Shown here piece by piece: positions 24,289 to 36,764 of a stretch of 64,000 nucleotides of DNA. The translations under genes and the position numbers were made by a program. The stretch's first letter is position 1, and every line of letters starts with the position of its first letter. Source of the stretch: Ophiostoma sp. CBS 140.51 (lineage: Eukaryota > Ascomycota > Sordariomycetes > Ophiostomatales > Ophiostomataceae); contig JANSLP010000023.1 of assembly GCA_029298735.1 (NCBI GenBank), positions 62,001 through 126,000 on the forward strand, written 5' to 3'. The notes beneath the pieces were generated by a model, which saw only the letters and a program-made list of their open reading frames with translations, was not told where the DNA came from and searched no databases.

Positions 24289-24685
24289 GAAGCGGCAGAA
24301 AAGGACAGGAGATGGGAGGAGAGCTGAAAGCTGAAAGCTGAAAGCTATGGAGAGCCGTGCGACCTACTGATACCCTTGTGATTTTTTATTATGTTGCCAT
24401 CTCACGAATTTATGAACAAATTTTAGAAAGACAATAATTGATTGTACACGTTTTTTTTCTCAGCGCTTAGAGAGGGATTTAATTTTTGTTTATGCATTCA
24501 TGCTAGGACGTGACGATAGCTCCCACGCTTTACAGACCACGTAGAGAAAAAAAGTAAGAAAAAGGACAAGGAATTAAATCATATCTAGATTATCTATAGA
24601 AAACGACAACAACGACAACAACGATACTGACAATCCTTCAGTTCTTTCTCCCTACAAGCTCAAATAAGGTATAACATCTCAACGC
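24289..24685. other. Short AT-rich intergenic stretch
   Basis: About 400 bp holding the 3' UTR of the coiled-coil gene. It includes three tandem copies of an AGCTGAA-type heptamer (about 24322-24346) and short ACAACAACG repeats near 24602-24625. Confidence 0.45.
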
Positions 24686-25970
24686 CTAACTTCTTCCTAC
24701 TACTACAATCTGGACGCCGTCTTCTCCGTCGGCGTCAGCCGCCTTGTCCATCGCCTTCTTGCGATTCTCGTTCAGTTTGGTGATATCAACAGCGTTGATA
24801 TCGCCGTCGACGAAAAGCGCGTCGACGTGGCCTATATGGCCACACACAAACGCGGTTCACGTTAGCCACAAAAAGTGGCCGACTGTCCTGTGTCACAACT
24901 AGGACAAAGAAGAAGCGACATGAGTCGGTGCCGACACGTACACGTGATGTCCGACTAGGCAAGCAGCATCAAAGCACAGATGGCAAGGTGCTGGGTTTTG
25001 CCAGAGCCAGCAATACCAGAGATGCCAATCATACCGAGAACGGTATGTTCGAGGTACCGCTGGAAACGATATCTGTTGTCAGCCTCCATCTCATCCAGAA
25101 TGCGGCCCACCGTCTGCTGGTCACCATCCCGAAGGAAGTTGACTTTGGGTGGCAGCAGCGTGGTGGACTGTGCGTTGAGATCCAAGTTCTTGACGAGGGC
25201 AGCCAGGTCTGTGTCTGTGTCAGGGTTGCTCAACTGCTGACGCATGAGCATGGTGGGATAGCCGTGGCCAATCAAGAAGTCCCGAAGGTACAGGTTCTTG
25301 ACCAGGCAGTCGTGGACAACAGACAGGTCGGTCTCGGCAGACTGTGTCGTGTTGCCAACGTCGGCATCAGCGTCGTGGTCGACAACGACGCCATCTACGA
25401 CGGCGTTGTCGGCTTCGTAAAAAATGACGAGGCTATTGCTATTGGGGGTGTCGGCATTGTCATCATTGCCTGTCTTCGTGAGGCATAAATTGTCCGAAGA
25501 GTGATGACTGGAGCCTCAAGTCTGGATTGGATAACAGATGCTTGGACTCGGTCAAAGTCAAAGACACTGTTTGTCGCCGCAACACGACGCTTGGCAACAC
25601 GCACATTGGGATCAAAAGCGATGAAAGCCCTGTCCCAGTGGTCATTGCCATCTCCGAATGAGTCGAATGCAGTGAGTGCACGATCCGAACCAATCTGCGG
25701 GCGCCGGATCTTAAAAAACAAGATCGACGCTCTTCATGGTGGCATCGATAGACAAATCGTCCAAGATGACAGCCCCCTAGGCGCCATCTAGCTGCTTGTC
25801 ATCGTCATCGTCATCCAAGTCAGTCTTGGGGCCAAATGCCAGATAAGCCCGACTGCCTGGCCTGACCACGCGCTTGTATGACTGCTCGTAGGCTCGAGCC
25901 GGGGCTGGACGTCGTTAGAGACACATCCATGCTCGTCGTCGTTGGTATTCAGATTTCCAGATAGGGCCAT
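24686..25970 (-). pseudogene. Decayed SF1 (UPF1/NFX1-like) helicase relic
   Basis: Minus-strand remnants of a P-loop NTPase scattered over three frames. Recognisable pieces, in order: an N-terminus MALSGNLNTNDDEHGC at 25970; RVVRPGSRAYLAFGPKTDLD (about 25870-25810) ending at an in-frame TAG (25779-25777); a separate frame with DRAFIAFDPNVRVAKRRVAA (about 25640-25580); then FLIGHGYPTML and HTVLGMIGISGIAGSGKT, a clear Walker A (about 25000-24980); then VYVSAPTHVA, like helicase motif Ia; and finally a frame ending at TAG 24688-24686 after HVDALFVDGDINAVDI. Stops and frameshifts separate these blocks and I cannot join them with normal introns throughout, so I call it a pseudogene. A heavily introned active gene cannot be excluded. 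The family assignment rests on the Walker A plus SAPTHVA spacing. The relic's 5' end lies in a tandem duplication. Confidence 0.55.
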
Positions 25971-26440
25971 TCAAATTGATAGAGTTATCTGAAAATGGGT
26001 ATTAGAAGAGAGTAAAGTGATTCTCTGAGATTTTTTTTTCGGGAAAAGAGCATCACAGGTCAAAGATCAGACCGAATATTCAATAAATCACGAACGTGGA
26101 AAATACGATTGTTGTTTGTTTATTTTATCTAGTCCTTCCGACTCAGCAATATCAACAATCGTTCATCCCTTTACTCGTCGTCGTTGATGTTCACATTTCC
26201 AGATGAGATCATTGCAATTGATAGAACCGTCTAACATTATAGGTATCAAAAGAGAGTAAAGTGACAGAAGAGTGAAAAACAAAAACCGTGACAGTTCCGT
26301 GACATCGCGCGTGTATCAGATCAAAAACTCACCAACGTCCACCAGTAAACACCCCATTGTTTGTTTATTCCATTCAATATTTTGTTTATTTCATCCAATT
26401 CCGCCTATTCAGCAATCCTAACACTCTTTCATCGCTTCTC
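25932..26440. repeat. Diverged tandem duplication, unit about 242-267 bp
   Basis: Copy 1 spans about 25932-26173 and copy 2 about 26174-26440. Matching blocks appear in the same order: CTCGTCGTCGTTG, then ATTTCCAGAT, CAATTGATAGA, AGAGAGTAAAGTGA, TTGTTTGTTTATT, and CAGCAAT...TTCATC. The overlap includes the N-terminal codons of the helicase relic: both copies encode, on the minus strand, a Met-x-x-Ser-Gly-Asn-x-Asn-x-Asn-Asp-Asp-Glu start, but copy 2 stops right after. Substitutions are many and mixed. The duplication probably predates or accompanies decay of the helicase gene. Confidence 0.65.
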
Positions 26441-26528
26441 AAAAGCAAAAGGGTATAGGGTATATCTCTTCTCCAAGCAATCTAATATTGTCATCCCATC
26501 ACAAAGAGCAGCCAGCAGATCAGACCAC

Positions 26529-28918
26529 TTAGACACGAGCCGTGGCGTCACGCTGGGTCTCCTGGTTGTACGGGCGCTTCTCATAGTCGGGCCGGCTCAT
26601 GTGCTGGAATTCCTCAGCAATGGGCTCCTCGGGTGCCACAACGGACTTGCCACCGAACAAGACGTAGCGATGGAAGAAGTAGAAGAACTGGGCCCAGCCG
26701 TAGGCAACACGGCGGCGAAGAGAAACTGAGAACACGGCATCGAGCTCTTCGAGCGTCTTTTCCTTGGTCTCGGGCATGAGGAGGAGCACGGCAAAGAAGC
26801 CGATAACGTTCCAGCCGGCGTACCAACCAAAGGCGCCCTGAGGCTTGAAGGCAAGTAGAAGTGAGGGCCAGGTGACGGAAAGAAGAAAGTTGAAGAACCA
26901 GGTGGTGGCAGTTGCGAGCGACATGCCAATGGGGCGCAGGTAGAGCGGGTAGGCCTCGGCGGAATAGGTGAATGGGACGGGACCTTCACCAGGTGAATAG
27001 ACCATACCAAAGAGGTACATGCCCAGCGCGACACAGGCAATCCGGGCCTTTGAGCTGCCGTCCTCAGGGTCGGGAATCCAGAAGGAGAAACCAGTGAATA
27101 GCAGGAAAATGGCCATAAGCGGGAAGGTGGTGAGCAGCAGGTTGCGCCTTCCGAATGTGTCAATGGTGTAAATCGCGGGAATCGCGAACAGCCAATTGAT
27201 CACGCCCCAACCCACAGAGGCACCGAGAGCGTTCACCTGGCCCAGGTTCGCATCCAAAAAGATCTGTGAGCTGTAGTATGCCACTGTGCGTTTGTTAGCC
27301 AGCTGTTTGTGGTTTCTGAAGAGAACGGGAATAATAGGGCCATAAAAGTGAGCCGATAAAGAGAAGCAGGAAATGAGAGAGGACGACAAAAAACATGATA
27401 GAAAATCCAAAATAAATCCAATTAAATCAGAAACAAGTTCAACTTACAAACGTTGACACCGCAAAATTGCTGCATGAACATGACAATCTCTGAAGCAATA
27501 ACGGCGTTACGGTTGCGGCGGACGCCGAAGAGTTCCTTGAGAAGGCTGCGGCCACGTGACTGACCGGCCGCCTCTGCAGCCTTCTTCTTGCCGTGGAGAA
27601 TCTCCTCTTCGGCCTCCAGCAGTATCTGCATGTAGAACAGGTCACGCGCTGCCTGTACCTTCTCAAAACGGAGGCGGCAGATGGAGGCGTAGGCGTCGGC
27701 ATGACGGTCCTTGGTGAGGTACCAACGGGGGGATTCGATACAAGTGGGGATCAACGCGACGACAAGGACGGCGGGGATCATGGCCGAGCCCATCATGAGA
27801 CGCCAGTTAAGACCAAGCTCGATACCGTGGTCGGGCACGAAGTAAAATGCCAAATCTGCAACAAATCCAACCATAATGCCAAAGGCGGTCCACATCTGCC
27901 ATTGCATCACGAGAGCACCGCGCAGCTTAGGCGGCGCGCACTCAGCAGCGAAGATGGGCGTGGTGGCGGACTTGGGACCGATACCGAGACCGAGGAAGAA
28001 GCGGGCGATGAACATGTGGTACCAGGTGTTTGTAAACGCCTGCCAGAAGCACGCCAGAGCCGAGATGATGCAGGCGATCAGAACAGTGCCCTTGCGGCCG
28101 AAGCGCTTGTTGAGCGGCTCCGTCAGCCAGCAACCGATGAAAGCACAGCAGAGGTAGGGAGCTGAGTTGCAGAGACCGACAATCCACGAGTCGTAGCTGC
28201 TGTTGGGGTCGTCAATCTTGAAAGCGCTCTTGTAAAATATCTGGGCGCCGTTGACGACCGTCTCGTCCATGCCCTGCACGGCGGCACTAAGCGAGCAAAT
28301 GACAATGACCGCGTACAGATGCTTGGGGTTGGACCACTTGTGAGTTTCCTCACGGGCCAGGGCATTGCGCTCGCTGTCGGTGAGCTGGTCGTAGAAGGGA
28401 CCGCCGCCGTAGACCTGCTTCTCCTGCGACGAAGATGCGCCGACGTTACCGGTCACGCCTTCCGTTTGCGGCTGGACCATGCCTTCGGCCGATGACGCAA
28501 CGGCCCCGCCCGTGTACATCTGCGGGTTGGCCGCAATGACAGCACCAAGACGGAAGGCGCGAATATCCTCGTCGCTGACGGTACCGGTCTCGCCCTTCTT
28601 AATGCCCACGTTGTGCTTGCGGGCGTAGGCCTCGCCCATGTTGGCGAGCTCCTCGGGGTCGATGCCGGCGAGCGGGTTCTGCAGCTTGTGGCTCCAAGCC
28701 TGGCGCTCATGCAGGTCAGCGGCAGAGTCGTCACCACCCGAAGACGGAGTGCGGCTGGCACCGGGGACGCCAGTGCCAGTGGCTGTCGGGCCAGTGGCGG
28801 TCGAGGCATCTTCCTGGTGCTGTGTCGAGACCTTGTTGGTTTGGGTGTTGGCAAGGCCGGCGAATTCCTTTTCGTCGGCGCCGTTGCCGTTGTTGAACGG
28901 CTTGGCTGGGTCGGACAT
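26529..28918 (-). CDS. MFS sugar/polyol transporter
   Basis: Plasma-membrane proton symporter or facilitator of the sugar porter family (2.A.1.1). Exons 28918-27448 and 27283-26529 join with a T|TG split codon, giving 741 residues. Family marks seen: PLNKRFGRKGTVL between the second and third helices, ARFFLGLGIGPKSATTPIFAAECAPPKLRG, CIESPRWYLTKDRHADAY, FGRRNLLLTTFP, GPVPFTYSAEAYPLYLRPIGM and the exit motif PETKEKTLEELDAVF. An unusual N-terminal cytosolic extension of about 180 residues (Asn/Thr/Gly-rich, then WSHKLQNPLAGIDPEELANMG) precedes the first helix (VIVICSLSAAVQGMDETVV). The C-terminal tail of about 60 residues is also hydrophilic. Substrate is not deducible; the layout resembles the fungal myo-inositol/polyol branch. 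It is preceded by a very long intergenic region. Confidence 0.88.
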
Positions 28919-31900
28919 CTTTGCGATGGACCCGGAGGTTTGGTTGAGCTGAGGGGAGGGGGAAAATTAAGGGTTTAGTTTAGATCAGGTCAATCAGTGG
29001 CAAGGCCATGTGGGTGACCAAAATAAGAATAAAAAATAGTAATGATATTCAACGGTCCCCGTGGAATGGATGAGGGGAAACAGGAGAGTGACGATCGAGT
29101 CTGGGGAAAGGAGAGGGAGAAAAAAGAAAGGATAAACAGAATCGATGATTTGATGAAGAGGCGATCGGCCAGTCTTTATATTTTGGTTACTTCTCGAGGA
29201 TGGGGGGATGGACAGGACGTGGATATCAGGTTTTCATTCGCATCTACGAAGTACATCTGACAAGCACGTCAAGAAAATGCGAAAAGGGCATGGAGATGTG
29301 GGCACACAAAAAGAAAGCAAGCAAAAACACACCAAAAAGAGACGGTCCATCGCTTCTTGGCTTGTTGGTTCTATCTTGTGATCACCCCCCCTTGTTTTTA
29401 TTCTGTGTACATCACGTCAGGCTACGAGGAACAAGTATCGATGCGAGCAGACCAGACCGGCGTTCGCACGGATGGCGGCACAGTGTGTACGGCATACAGT
29501 ATGGAGAAAGGCGCGAGACGAACGCAACACTTGAGAGGTCCAAAAACTGAAGAAAACTGGAGAATACCGCAGATCGCGTCCAAGGACTTGATGTTGTTGG
29601 ACGAGCCGAAGAAGCAGACAGCAGAGAAGTCACTATGAGTACAATGGCACTTCTCCGCAAAGTTGTCAAGCAAGTTGCCTCTTGCCTCGTCGCCTTCTCC
29701 ATCCAAGGCTGCCTCGAGCTGCCTTTGTTTTATCACTCTGACCTATGACATAGTCGGCCTCGTTCATTGAGAATTTCTTGTTATTTTTTTAATCCTTTTC
29801 CTTACTTGTATTCGTTATTTCTGAATACGGCCAACGACGTATTGCTTTACCCATTTTCCCGACTTCTCCTGGAACCTTGGCTGTCCAGTCTCACCACCCC
29901 TAGCTAAGCCTTACCGCTTCCGTGTACATCTCGATTCTCTAGGTGCGTGGGATGTCGTTATTTCTGTGGTTGCCGATCACACTTTTTTTCTCTTTCATCG
30001 TGGAGCGTAGCGAACATCCATTTTCGTCTCCTTTTGTCTCTTTGGTGGTTCAAGTGGTCACGGCGCGATGCCAAGCCTGGTACGGCTCAAAAACTTGGCT
30101 GTTCGGCCGGGAAAAACACTGGGTCGCGGCCCCACCGTCCCAAGTCAGATGGACGACAAAAGTCTTTTCTCTCTTCTTTTTGCCCTTCAGTGTACATCAT
30201 CTTTGGGCGACAAAAAATATGGACATAAATTGGGTACAATGGGTACAAACAATGGGCACAGACAAGATAGTATCGAAACATTGACTTTGTACATCCGTTC
30301 AGTGATGGGAACTTTTGCCCCGGCCTGGGGCGTTTCTGGAGTTTCTGGGGGCTCCAGGTTCGCACTTCTGGGCTTCTGCGGTCGTTCTTTATTTACGACT
30401 TTTTGTCTTCGGCCTCCACTAAACGAAGTCGCCCTTCTCTGACACATGGCGCTGTCCACGCGACCAGACAAAGACCCGCCATGGGCCAAGTTTTGTATTG
30501 TGGACTGTTTGACTTTTCGTCGGATTTATTTTGTAATTTTTTCGTGTAATTCACGGCCTCGGTTGTTTTCAACAGTGCAAGCGAAATTGCATGCCAGTGG
30601 GCAAACGTAAAGTCCACACACAAACTATATTTGCGTACTCTCGATGATTCGTATGAAAAATCATATCCAACAAAACATATAAAACAATGCTAGCTCTGAG
30701 GTTCTCTTCCTAATTACACCTCTTGACGTCGTTCATCGTATGCCGGATTTGCAGTTGCGCAGCAGGAGCCTGTAGAATCCGACCCACTGGCTGCCGTGCG
30801 GGCGCTTGCCCCCTTTTGCCGTAATTCGGTTGACAGTAATGCCGTTTTGTTGCCCAGGCCCAGCCTCGTTGACGTCATTTTTTTGTTGCACGTCTAGTGG
30901 GCCGCAAAACAGAAGACAAAGCGCTGGACTGCTCGCTGGACTATGCCGAGAATGCTTCTTTGGCGAAGCCTTCGGATAAAAAACGGCTTTAAAATAAAAA
31001 CAGAAAAATAAAAAAAAGAAGAAAAATCAAGAACAGCCAAGACCAACAGGGAACGAAATCCTTTGAACAGAACTTGATACGAAGATTCAAGACTCGGAAG
31101 GTACCCAAGAAAGCCCAAGAGAAAGCTTCTTTCTACTGTAATTGATGCACAAGAAAACACAAGAAAAACGGCCAAGACAGACCCATTGGACGACTTACAG
31201 CCAAAATTGCCCAAAGGGGCGACGCGTGGGTGGGCGCCAAAGTCCGATGGTGTGAGGGAAAATGACATTTTTGTGGCAAGTGAAGGAGAAAAAAGAGTGG
31301 GGCCCGGCACCTTGAAATGACGTCGGTACTTTTGTGAGGGGGGAAGGAGCGGAGTCTCCGGTGAATAGAACAGGAAGGGGCGCTGGAAGCAACGCCGCCA
31401 CCTGCCGCAAACATGGAACTTCAGCGCATCACTGAATGAACACAACAGAAGGGAAGGAGCGAGGGTGCAAAAAAAAAAGCAACAACAGGTAAAAGTGGAT
31501 AACATCTCGGGCACAATGAGCGAGCGAAGGAGGGAACGAGCGGGCACCCTAGAAGCAGTCGAACTTGTTCTTCGCTCTTTCCTTTCACGGGAACAGACGA
31601 CAACGACGTAATACGGTAGCCTCCTTCCTTCTATAAGTAGAGCCTCCAGCCTCCCGAGCCTCCCTTCCTTCCCCCTGGGGAAAGAGGCAAAAGAACCACA
31701 AAATTCATGAACTCAAAAGGCAAAAGACAACAGGGACAAAAAAGACCAGCCTCTAAATTTAAAGAGGAGAAAGAGGAGAAAGAAGAATGAAAAGAAGAAT
31801 GAACGCCAGGTTGCCTATTTTGGACAAGCTAAGAAGGCGGCGGTTTATTCCTTTGCCGTTCTTCGATGGCACTTGTGGAACCCCTTTAGTGGCAGTTGAG

Positions 31901-34349
31901 AATGCTTGGAAGTACATTGTTCATCATTCTTTAGAAAGTACACAACTTCGACGACCAGAAGACCCTCAAACGTTTTCAGACGTTGTATGCACGCACTCTG
32001 CAACGTCCGGTGGTGAGAGAGTGACGACAAACGTCGCAGTCGAAATTGACTTAACAGAGACAGGGAGACAGACTGCAGACGTGCATAATGTGACAAGTGA
32101 CAAAAATAACTGAACCCTTGAAAGCTGCAGTCAACAAGAAGAGACCCCTACCGGCTTTGGTGCCGATTGTCCGCGATGTCTCGAAACCGTGGAGAAGAAA
32201 AGGAGAGCAAATAGGAAAGAGAAACAATGACGAACTCAAGGTCAGCCTTACTCTCTATTTGTCTTTTAGCAATGGTTCCACAGAACGAGAATGAGAGTAA
32301 GATAACGACGAGACATTGAGCACGAAAATTGCAGAGAAAATATCAAAGAAAGGCTCGTCTCCGTATGGGCGAGAAAACAAATAGAGAAGGGGTGCTTGTA
32401 TCTCAATCCCAATAAAACAATAAACAATACGTCGTAATAAAAGACATTAATAGGGGTCACATATCCCACGATTCTGATGCCGATACAAAAACCCTAACCC
32501 ATAACCCGCCTATTTTCTTGATTGTCGCGCGTGAAGCGCACGAGCGCGGAGAGACACAGTTTGCTCAACAGGCATGCTCAACACGGCCGCATATTTTGCA
32601 TGTTTGCATGTGCAAGCATGCATGCTTATTTTCCTCGCTTCTCGAGTCCTACCTCCATATTTGATATATGATAATCGGCGGGGGACGGCGGGTTTCTTTC
32701 ACGCGTTTTTGCTTCCACTTTAGATGTCTCTTTGCGGGACCGAACAACGAGCTCAATTGAAAAAGAAGAGAGAGAAAACTTACGATGTATTTTGTTTTCG
32801 TGGGACAACACAGCACACGCATCCTGTACGAAATACGGAGCACCGTTGTTTTGTCGATGTCGATCGCTCACTTCAAATTTTTTGTGCATTCTGACTTGCT
32901 GGACCATGTACATATCTCGATTCTCAACACCCGAGGATTTATTGTACTTCTGCGTGTCCAAGATACAAATCCCTGATCGTCAACTGTGTACCCTCCTTCA
33001 GCTTTTTTGTGTTTCTTTGATGCTACTCATCTGCTTGCTTTCTGCATGTCAGAATGTGATTGACACTGAAGGTTGACGTCTTGTGAAGATACTGTGAAAG
33101 GGGTCAACTAAAAAAGATGGAGAACGTCTGGAAGAAAGTGAGGAGAAAAAACGGAGTAGAAAGAGAGGAGAAGCAGAAGCGAGACAAGCTGTCGACACAG
33201 AGGCAGAGAGGGAGAGCATCAAAAAGAGATGCGAAAAAAGAGTGGGTGGGATCGGCATCCAGAGGTCATCGGACAGGCCGTGCGCCCCGGTTTATTCGCT
33301 CCGCCCAACAGGCCCGTTGATGTTCATCATCTCACCATCTTTCGACCGTCGCCTATCCGCGCCCATCCATCCGCTTTTTTTGTTTGTACCACCAGCCGAC
33401 CAACCATCCTTTTCAAATCCTTCGCCCTCTTCCCCTCCGCACTCTCTCCGCTCTCCGCAAAAATTTGTCTCCCTTCGTCGCCTTTGTACCTGGAGCCGTC
33501 TCCCTTTCTTTTCGGCCCTCCTTTTTTTCTGGGCACCTTGCGGTGCACTTTCTTATTCCCTCCCCCGCGGGGCACCGGACCCCGGGGGGCCAAACATTTA
33601 GAGGGGCCAACGGGCCCGTAAATCTCATCTGTATGTACCATTTGTACAGTGTACATACGGCCCCGGTAAAACTACGGGCAAACACCGACGTTCACAGGGC
33701 GTGTAAAAGCATGGCATCTGTTTAGCCTATCTCCTCACCGACAAACTCTTGATCGTCTTCTCTTTCTTTCTTCGTCTCCTTTTGAATGTCTTTCCTCCTC
33801 CCTTGATAAGTGACGTGCCATGTTTGCCATGCATCCTCTTCCCTTGTGCATCTGTCCATATACAGGCGTTTGCATAAAGTACGTACGAGGGGAACATGTA
33901 CACTGAGTACAAGATAGGAGCAAAACACAAAAGCAAACACCGGACTGCGACAAGTTCATACGGCGTATTGATTTACAGAAGAGTAAAGACAGTAAAATAA
34001 GGGGCCGTGGTATGATGACACTTAAAGCAAATGCGGCGTACTAACTTAAAACAACTTTTCTGGGCTGATGAGTTGAAGATCTTGCATTAAAGGTATAATC
34101 GTAGATTTTGACAACTTAATTTGTAACGGTAAAGACTGTCTTTGAGAAGAAAAATCAGGGTCCTCCGGACGAACAGGTTCTCAGATTCCCCCTCCTCTGT
34201 GCAGTTTGTGTAGTCGAACAATCTAGATCAAAAAAGAAACTCCCTGCTTTTCGAAACATGCCCAGATAAAACAATATGCCACCTAAGGGGAAAGTTAAGA
34301 GATAAATTATGTAACAAAAGAAATAGGAAAAGATCAGAACCAGCCGGTG
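28919..34349. other. 5.4-kb gene-poor intergenic region
   Basis: Between the transporter start and the DUF7514 gene end. I could support no gene. Open frames here are short or are biased Ser/Phe/Leu-rich products of pyrimidine tracts (for example about 30900-31550 on the minus strand). Noted content: a TATA-like CTATAAGTAGAG at about 31632 with no obvious gene behind it; a telomere-like ACCCTAACCCA near 32490; a GTATGTAC...GTACATAC inverted repeat at 33631-33658; and a GC-rich block at about 33540-33620 in an otherwise AT-rich area. Confidence 0.5.
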
Positions 34350-36764
34350 TCATGCAACCGATGCGACGCGCGGGTTGGCTTGCAGGTAATCCTCCCACGT
34401 CTGGTCACTCTGTGTACCCTCGTCCTCATTGACGAGGCGAGCCTGCTCGTCCTCCAAAGAAGTCACTGTCGCCGCCAAAGACACGGGTGGACGCGTAGGG
34501 TACACTCGCGGCGATGATGACGACGAGGAACGTGGTGTTGACGACACGTCCGTCTTGATTTGGGTGTGGACCACGGGCTTCGCCTCAGATTCACGAGAGA
34601 CGGGCGATCCATACAGCCGGTAGTTTTGTTCTTCACCGCTGCTGGCACGGCGCTTCATCCGGTGTCCAGGTCCATGTTCCCGGGCCTTGGCACGGCGGGC
34701 TTCTTCCTCGGCCATAGCGAGTGCTGGTGGAGGACCATAGTACGACGCGCGCCGGTTGATCTCGGCACTGTGCTCCATGGCATCCCGGGCCAGGTCACGG
34801 TCGCCGTCGCGCATCACCGACGACTGCCACCGCCGGTCGGTGTAGTGAATCTCTGGCAAAGAAGCACGGGCGCTGTGGTGGATCTTGGGACTGGGTGCCC
34901 GGCGGGCGGATGTGTTGGTTGCTGTGGCTGCTGTGGCAGGCGGCCGCGAGCCGTCACGAGATGCGGGTGTGGTGCTCCGCGATCGTGAACGGCTTGAAGG
35001 GTGGACAGTCGACAGCGGCGAGGGCGGGTACTTGTTTCGGCTGCTGCTGCTGCTGCTGCTGCTCGTATTCGAACTCCCAGTAACAAGGCAAGAGCTACTC
35101 CTGGTCGGTAGGTCTGCATAGCTGGACCGGCTTGAGCTGCGCCGACGACTGTCATGGCTTTCGCTGCGATGGTGGTGTTTCTCTTCTCCTCTCAGCGAGT
35201 GTTGGCGGCTGCTATGCGAGCGACGGACGACCTCCTCCTTCCTTTCGGTGGAGGCGGCAACAGCAGGGGAGTCATGCCGTGATGAGCTCTGGTGGCGTGA
35301 TGACCGTGGCCGGCTGGGACTTCTGTGACGCCGGTCTTCGCGTTCACGTTCACGATCACGGTCATACTCACGGCTTTCACGGCGGTCGTGTAGCAGCTCA
35401 CTGCTGCTTCTGCGGGACCCTGACTGAGATCCGGGATAAGATGCGTGACGACGGTGGGTTGGAGGCACCACTTTCTCTTCAGAAGTGTGAGAGACTGTGC
35501 CGGGGTCCGAGGCCCGATGGCCATGACTGTCGCGGTAGCCAGCCTGGAAAACAGTAGGAGTCGAAGCCGATGGTGAAGATGGTAAAGGGAGACTGCGGGA
35601 AGAAGGCGACGACGGACACGACTGGCTCGTATAAGGAGCAGGGCGGCCGCTCTTCTCGTCTGGGAACGAAAAGGCCAACAAAGCAGACTCGCCAAAGTGC
35701 CGCTTGACAGCCTGCTGAAGGAGTGATCGAATGCGGCCATCTGGGACTCGGGGAAGCAGATAGCGGGACAGCTGTTTCGGCAACCGCTCTGTCCGTCCAT
35801 CTAGGGGGCTCACCGCGTCTAGAGGGAAGTCCGAGATAACCCTGTCGAGGCGCTGCGATACGCCATCTGGGAAGGCCTGAAGATGAAGGGCCATCCAGCG
35901 AGTGAAGCCGTCCGGCGTCAATCCCGGAACACGAGGCTGCAGTCCAGGACTGGCCTGGACAAGGTGGTACGAGCAGCCCAGGTCTTGGTACAGCTCGGCC
36001 ACTCGGCGGTTCAGGTCCCGCTCTCCAGACTGAAAGATCACTGTGCAGTGTTAGTCTCATATCAAAGACGTTTTTGGCGAGAGAAGTGCTTACGTTTGTA
36101 GCAGAACGGGTCACTGTCGACACTGTGGAAATTGTAGAACGAGGCAAGCTTGGCAGGCACAAGAACGATGTTCTCAGATGAAGGAAATGCGCCGATCTAA
36201 GAGTGCTGGGTTAATATTAAAATCAAAGGTAAAAAAATGCAGGTAAGAGTGGCCGCCACTTACAATATACCGAGAAAGACTGTGCATAACTTCTCGGAAG
36301 CGCTCGGTTGGCTGGTTGTCCATCTCAAACAGACGACCCCATTTCTTGTCCACGGCGGTCAACTCTTTCGTATTGTAGACTTTGAGTGAGGACTGAGTCG
36401 GCTTGGTCGTTGCTTCTGGTGTGGTCACTTCCCTTGTTGACGACTGGCTGGCAGACCGGTTGCTGCCATGGGCACTCATTTTCGTGTTGTTCAAAGACTT
36501 GGCCTCAACAGGTGTGGACGGTTTGGGAGCCTCGTTGGGGGCAGGCTCCTCGTCGTCAAAGTGGACAGTCGAGCGGCGTTCCATTGGGAAATTCGGTCTC
36601 TCTGGGGATGCTGACGAATACGAGGTGCGTTGTTTCTCCGTGCGTGGCGTGTAAGATACCGGCCGAAAGGACACGGGCTGGGGAGTACTAGTCATGATGT
36701 ATGGGTCGGCCGTTGGGAAATGGTCTGTTAGGGGTGTGTTGTGATGCAAAACTGAAGATGCCAT
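34350..36764 (-). CDS. DUF7514-domain protein with Ser/Arg-rich tail
   Basis: Fungal protein of unknown function. Exons 36764-36264, 36196-36094 and 36040-34350, in phase, 764 residues. After a disordered N-terminus comes a domain I recognise as DUF7514 (about 142-305): KKWGRLFEMDNQPTERFREV, SENIVLVPAKLASFY, ERDLNRRVAELYQDLGCSYH, DGFTRWMALHLQAFPD and SRYLLPRVPD. The remaining 450 residues are disordered and very rich in Ser, Arg and His, with RDREREREDRRHR-type runs and an eight-Ser run coded by a CTG/CAG-type triplet repeat (about 35040-35063). The Arg/Ser character suggests nuclear localisation or heavy phosphorylation, but this is inference. The start at 36764 (MASSVLHHNTPL) is the first ATG in frame; an upstream open stretch is hydrophobic and lacks an ATG. 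Confidence 0.8.

Noticed and set aside
24928..25488. 186-codon plus-strand open frame in the helicase relic
   Set aside because: The minus strand carries the Walker A and motif Ia remnants; the plus frame is a shadow.
30894..31547. 217-codon minus-strand frame
   Set aside because: Same pyrimidine-tract bias, with no domain or plausible gene structure.
32488..32502. Telomere-like ACCCTAACCCA
   Set aside because: Only about two imperfect units in unique sequence; expected by chance.
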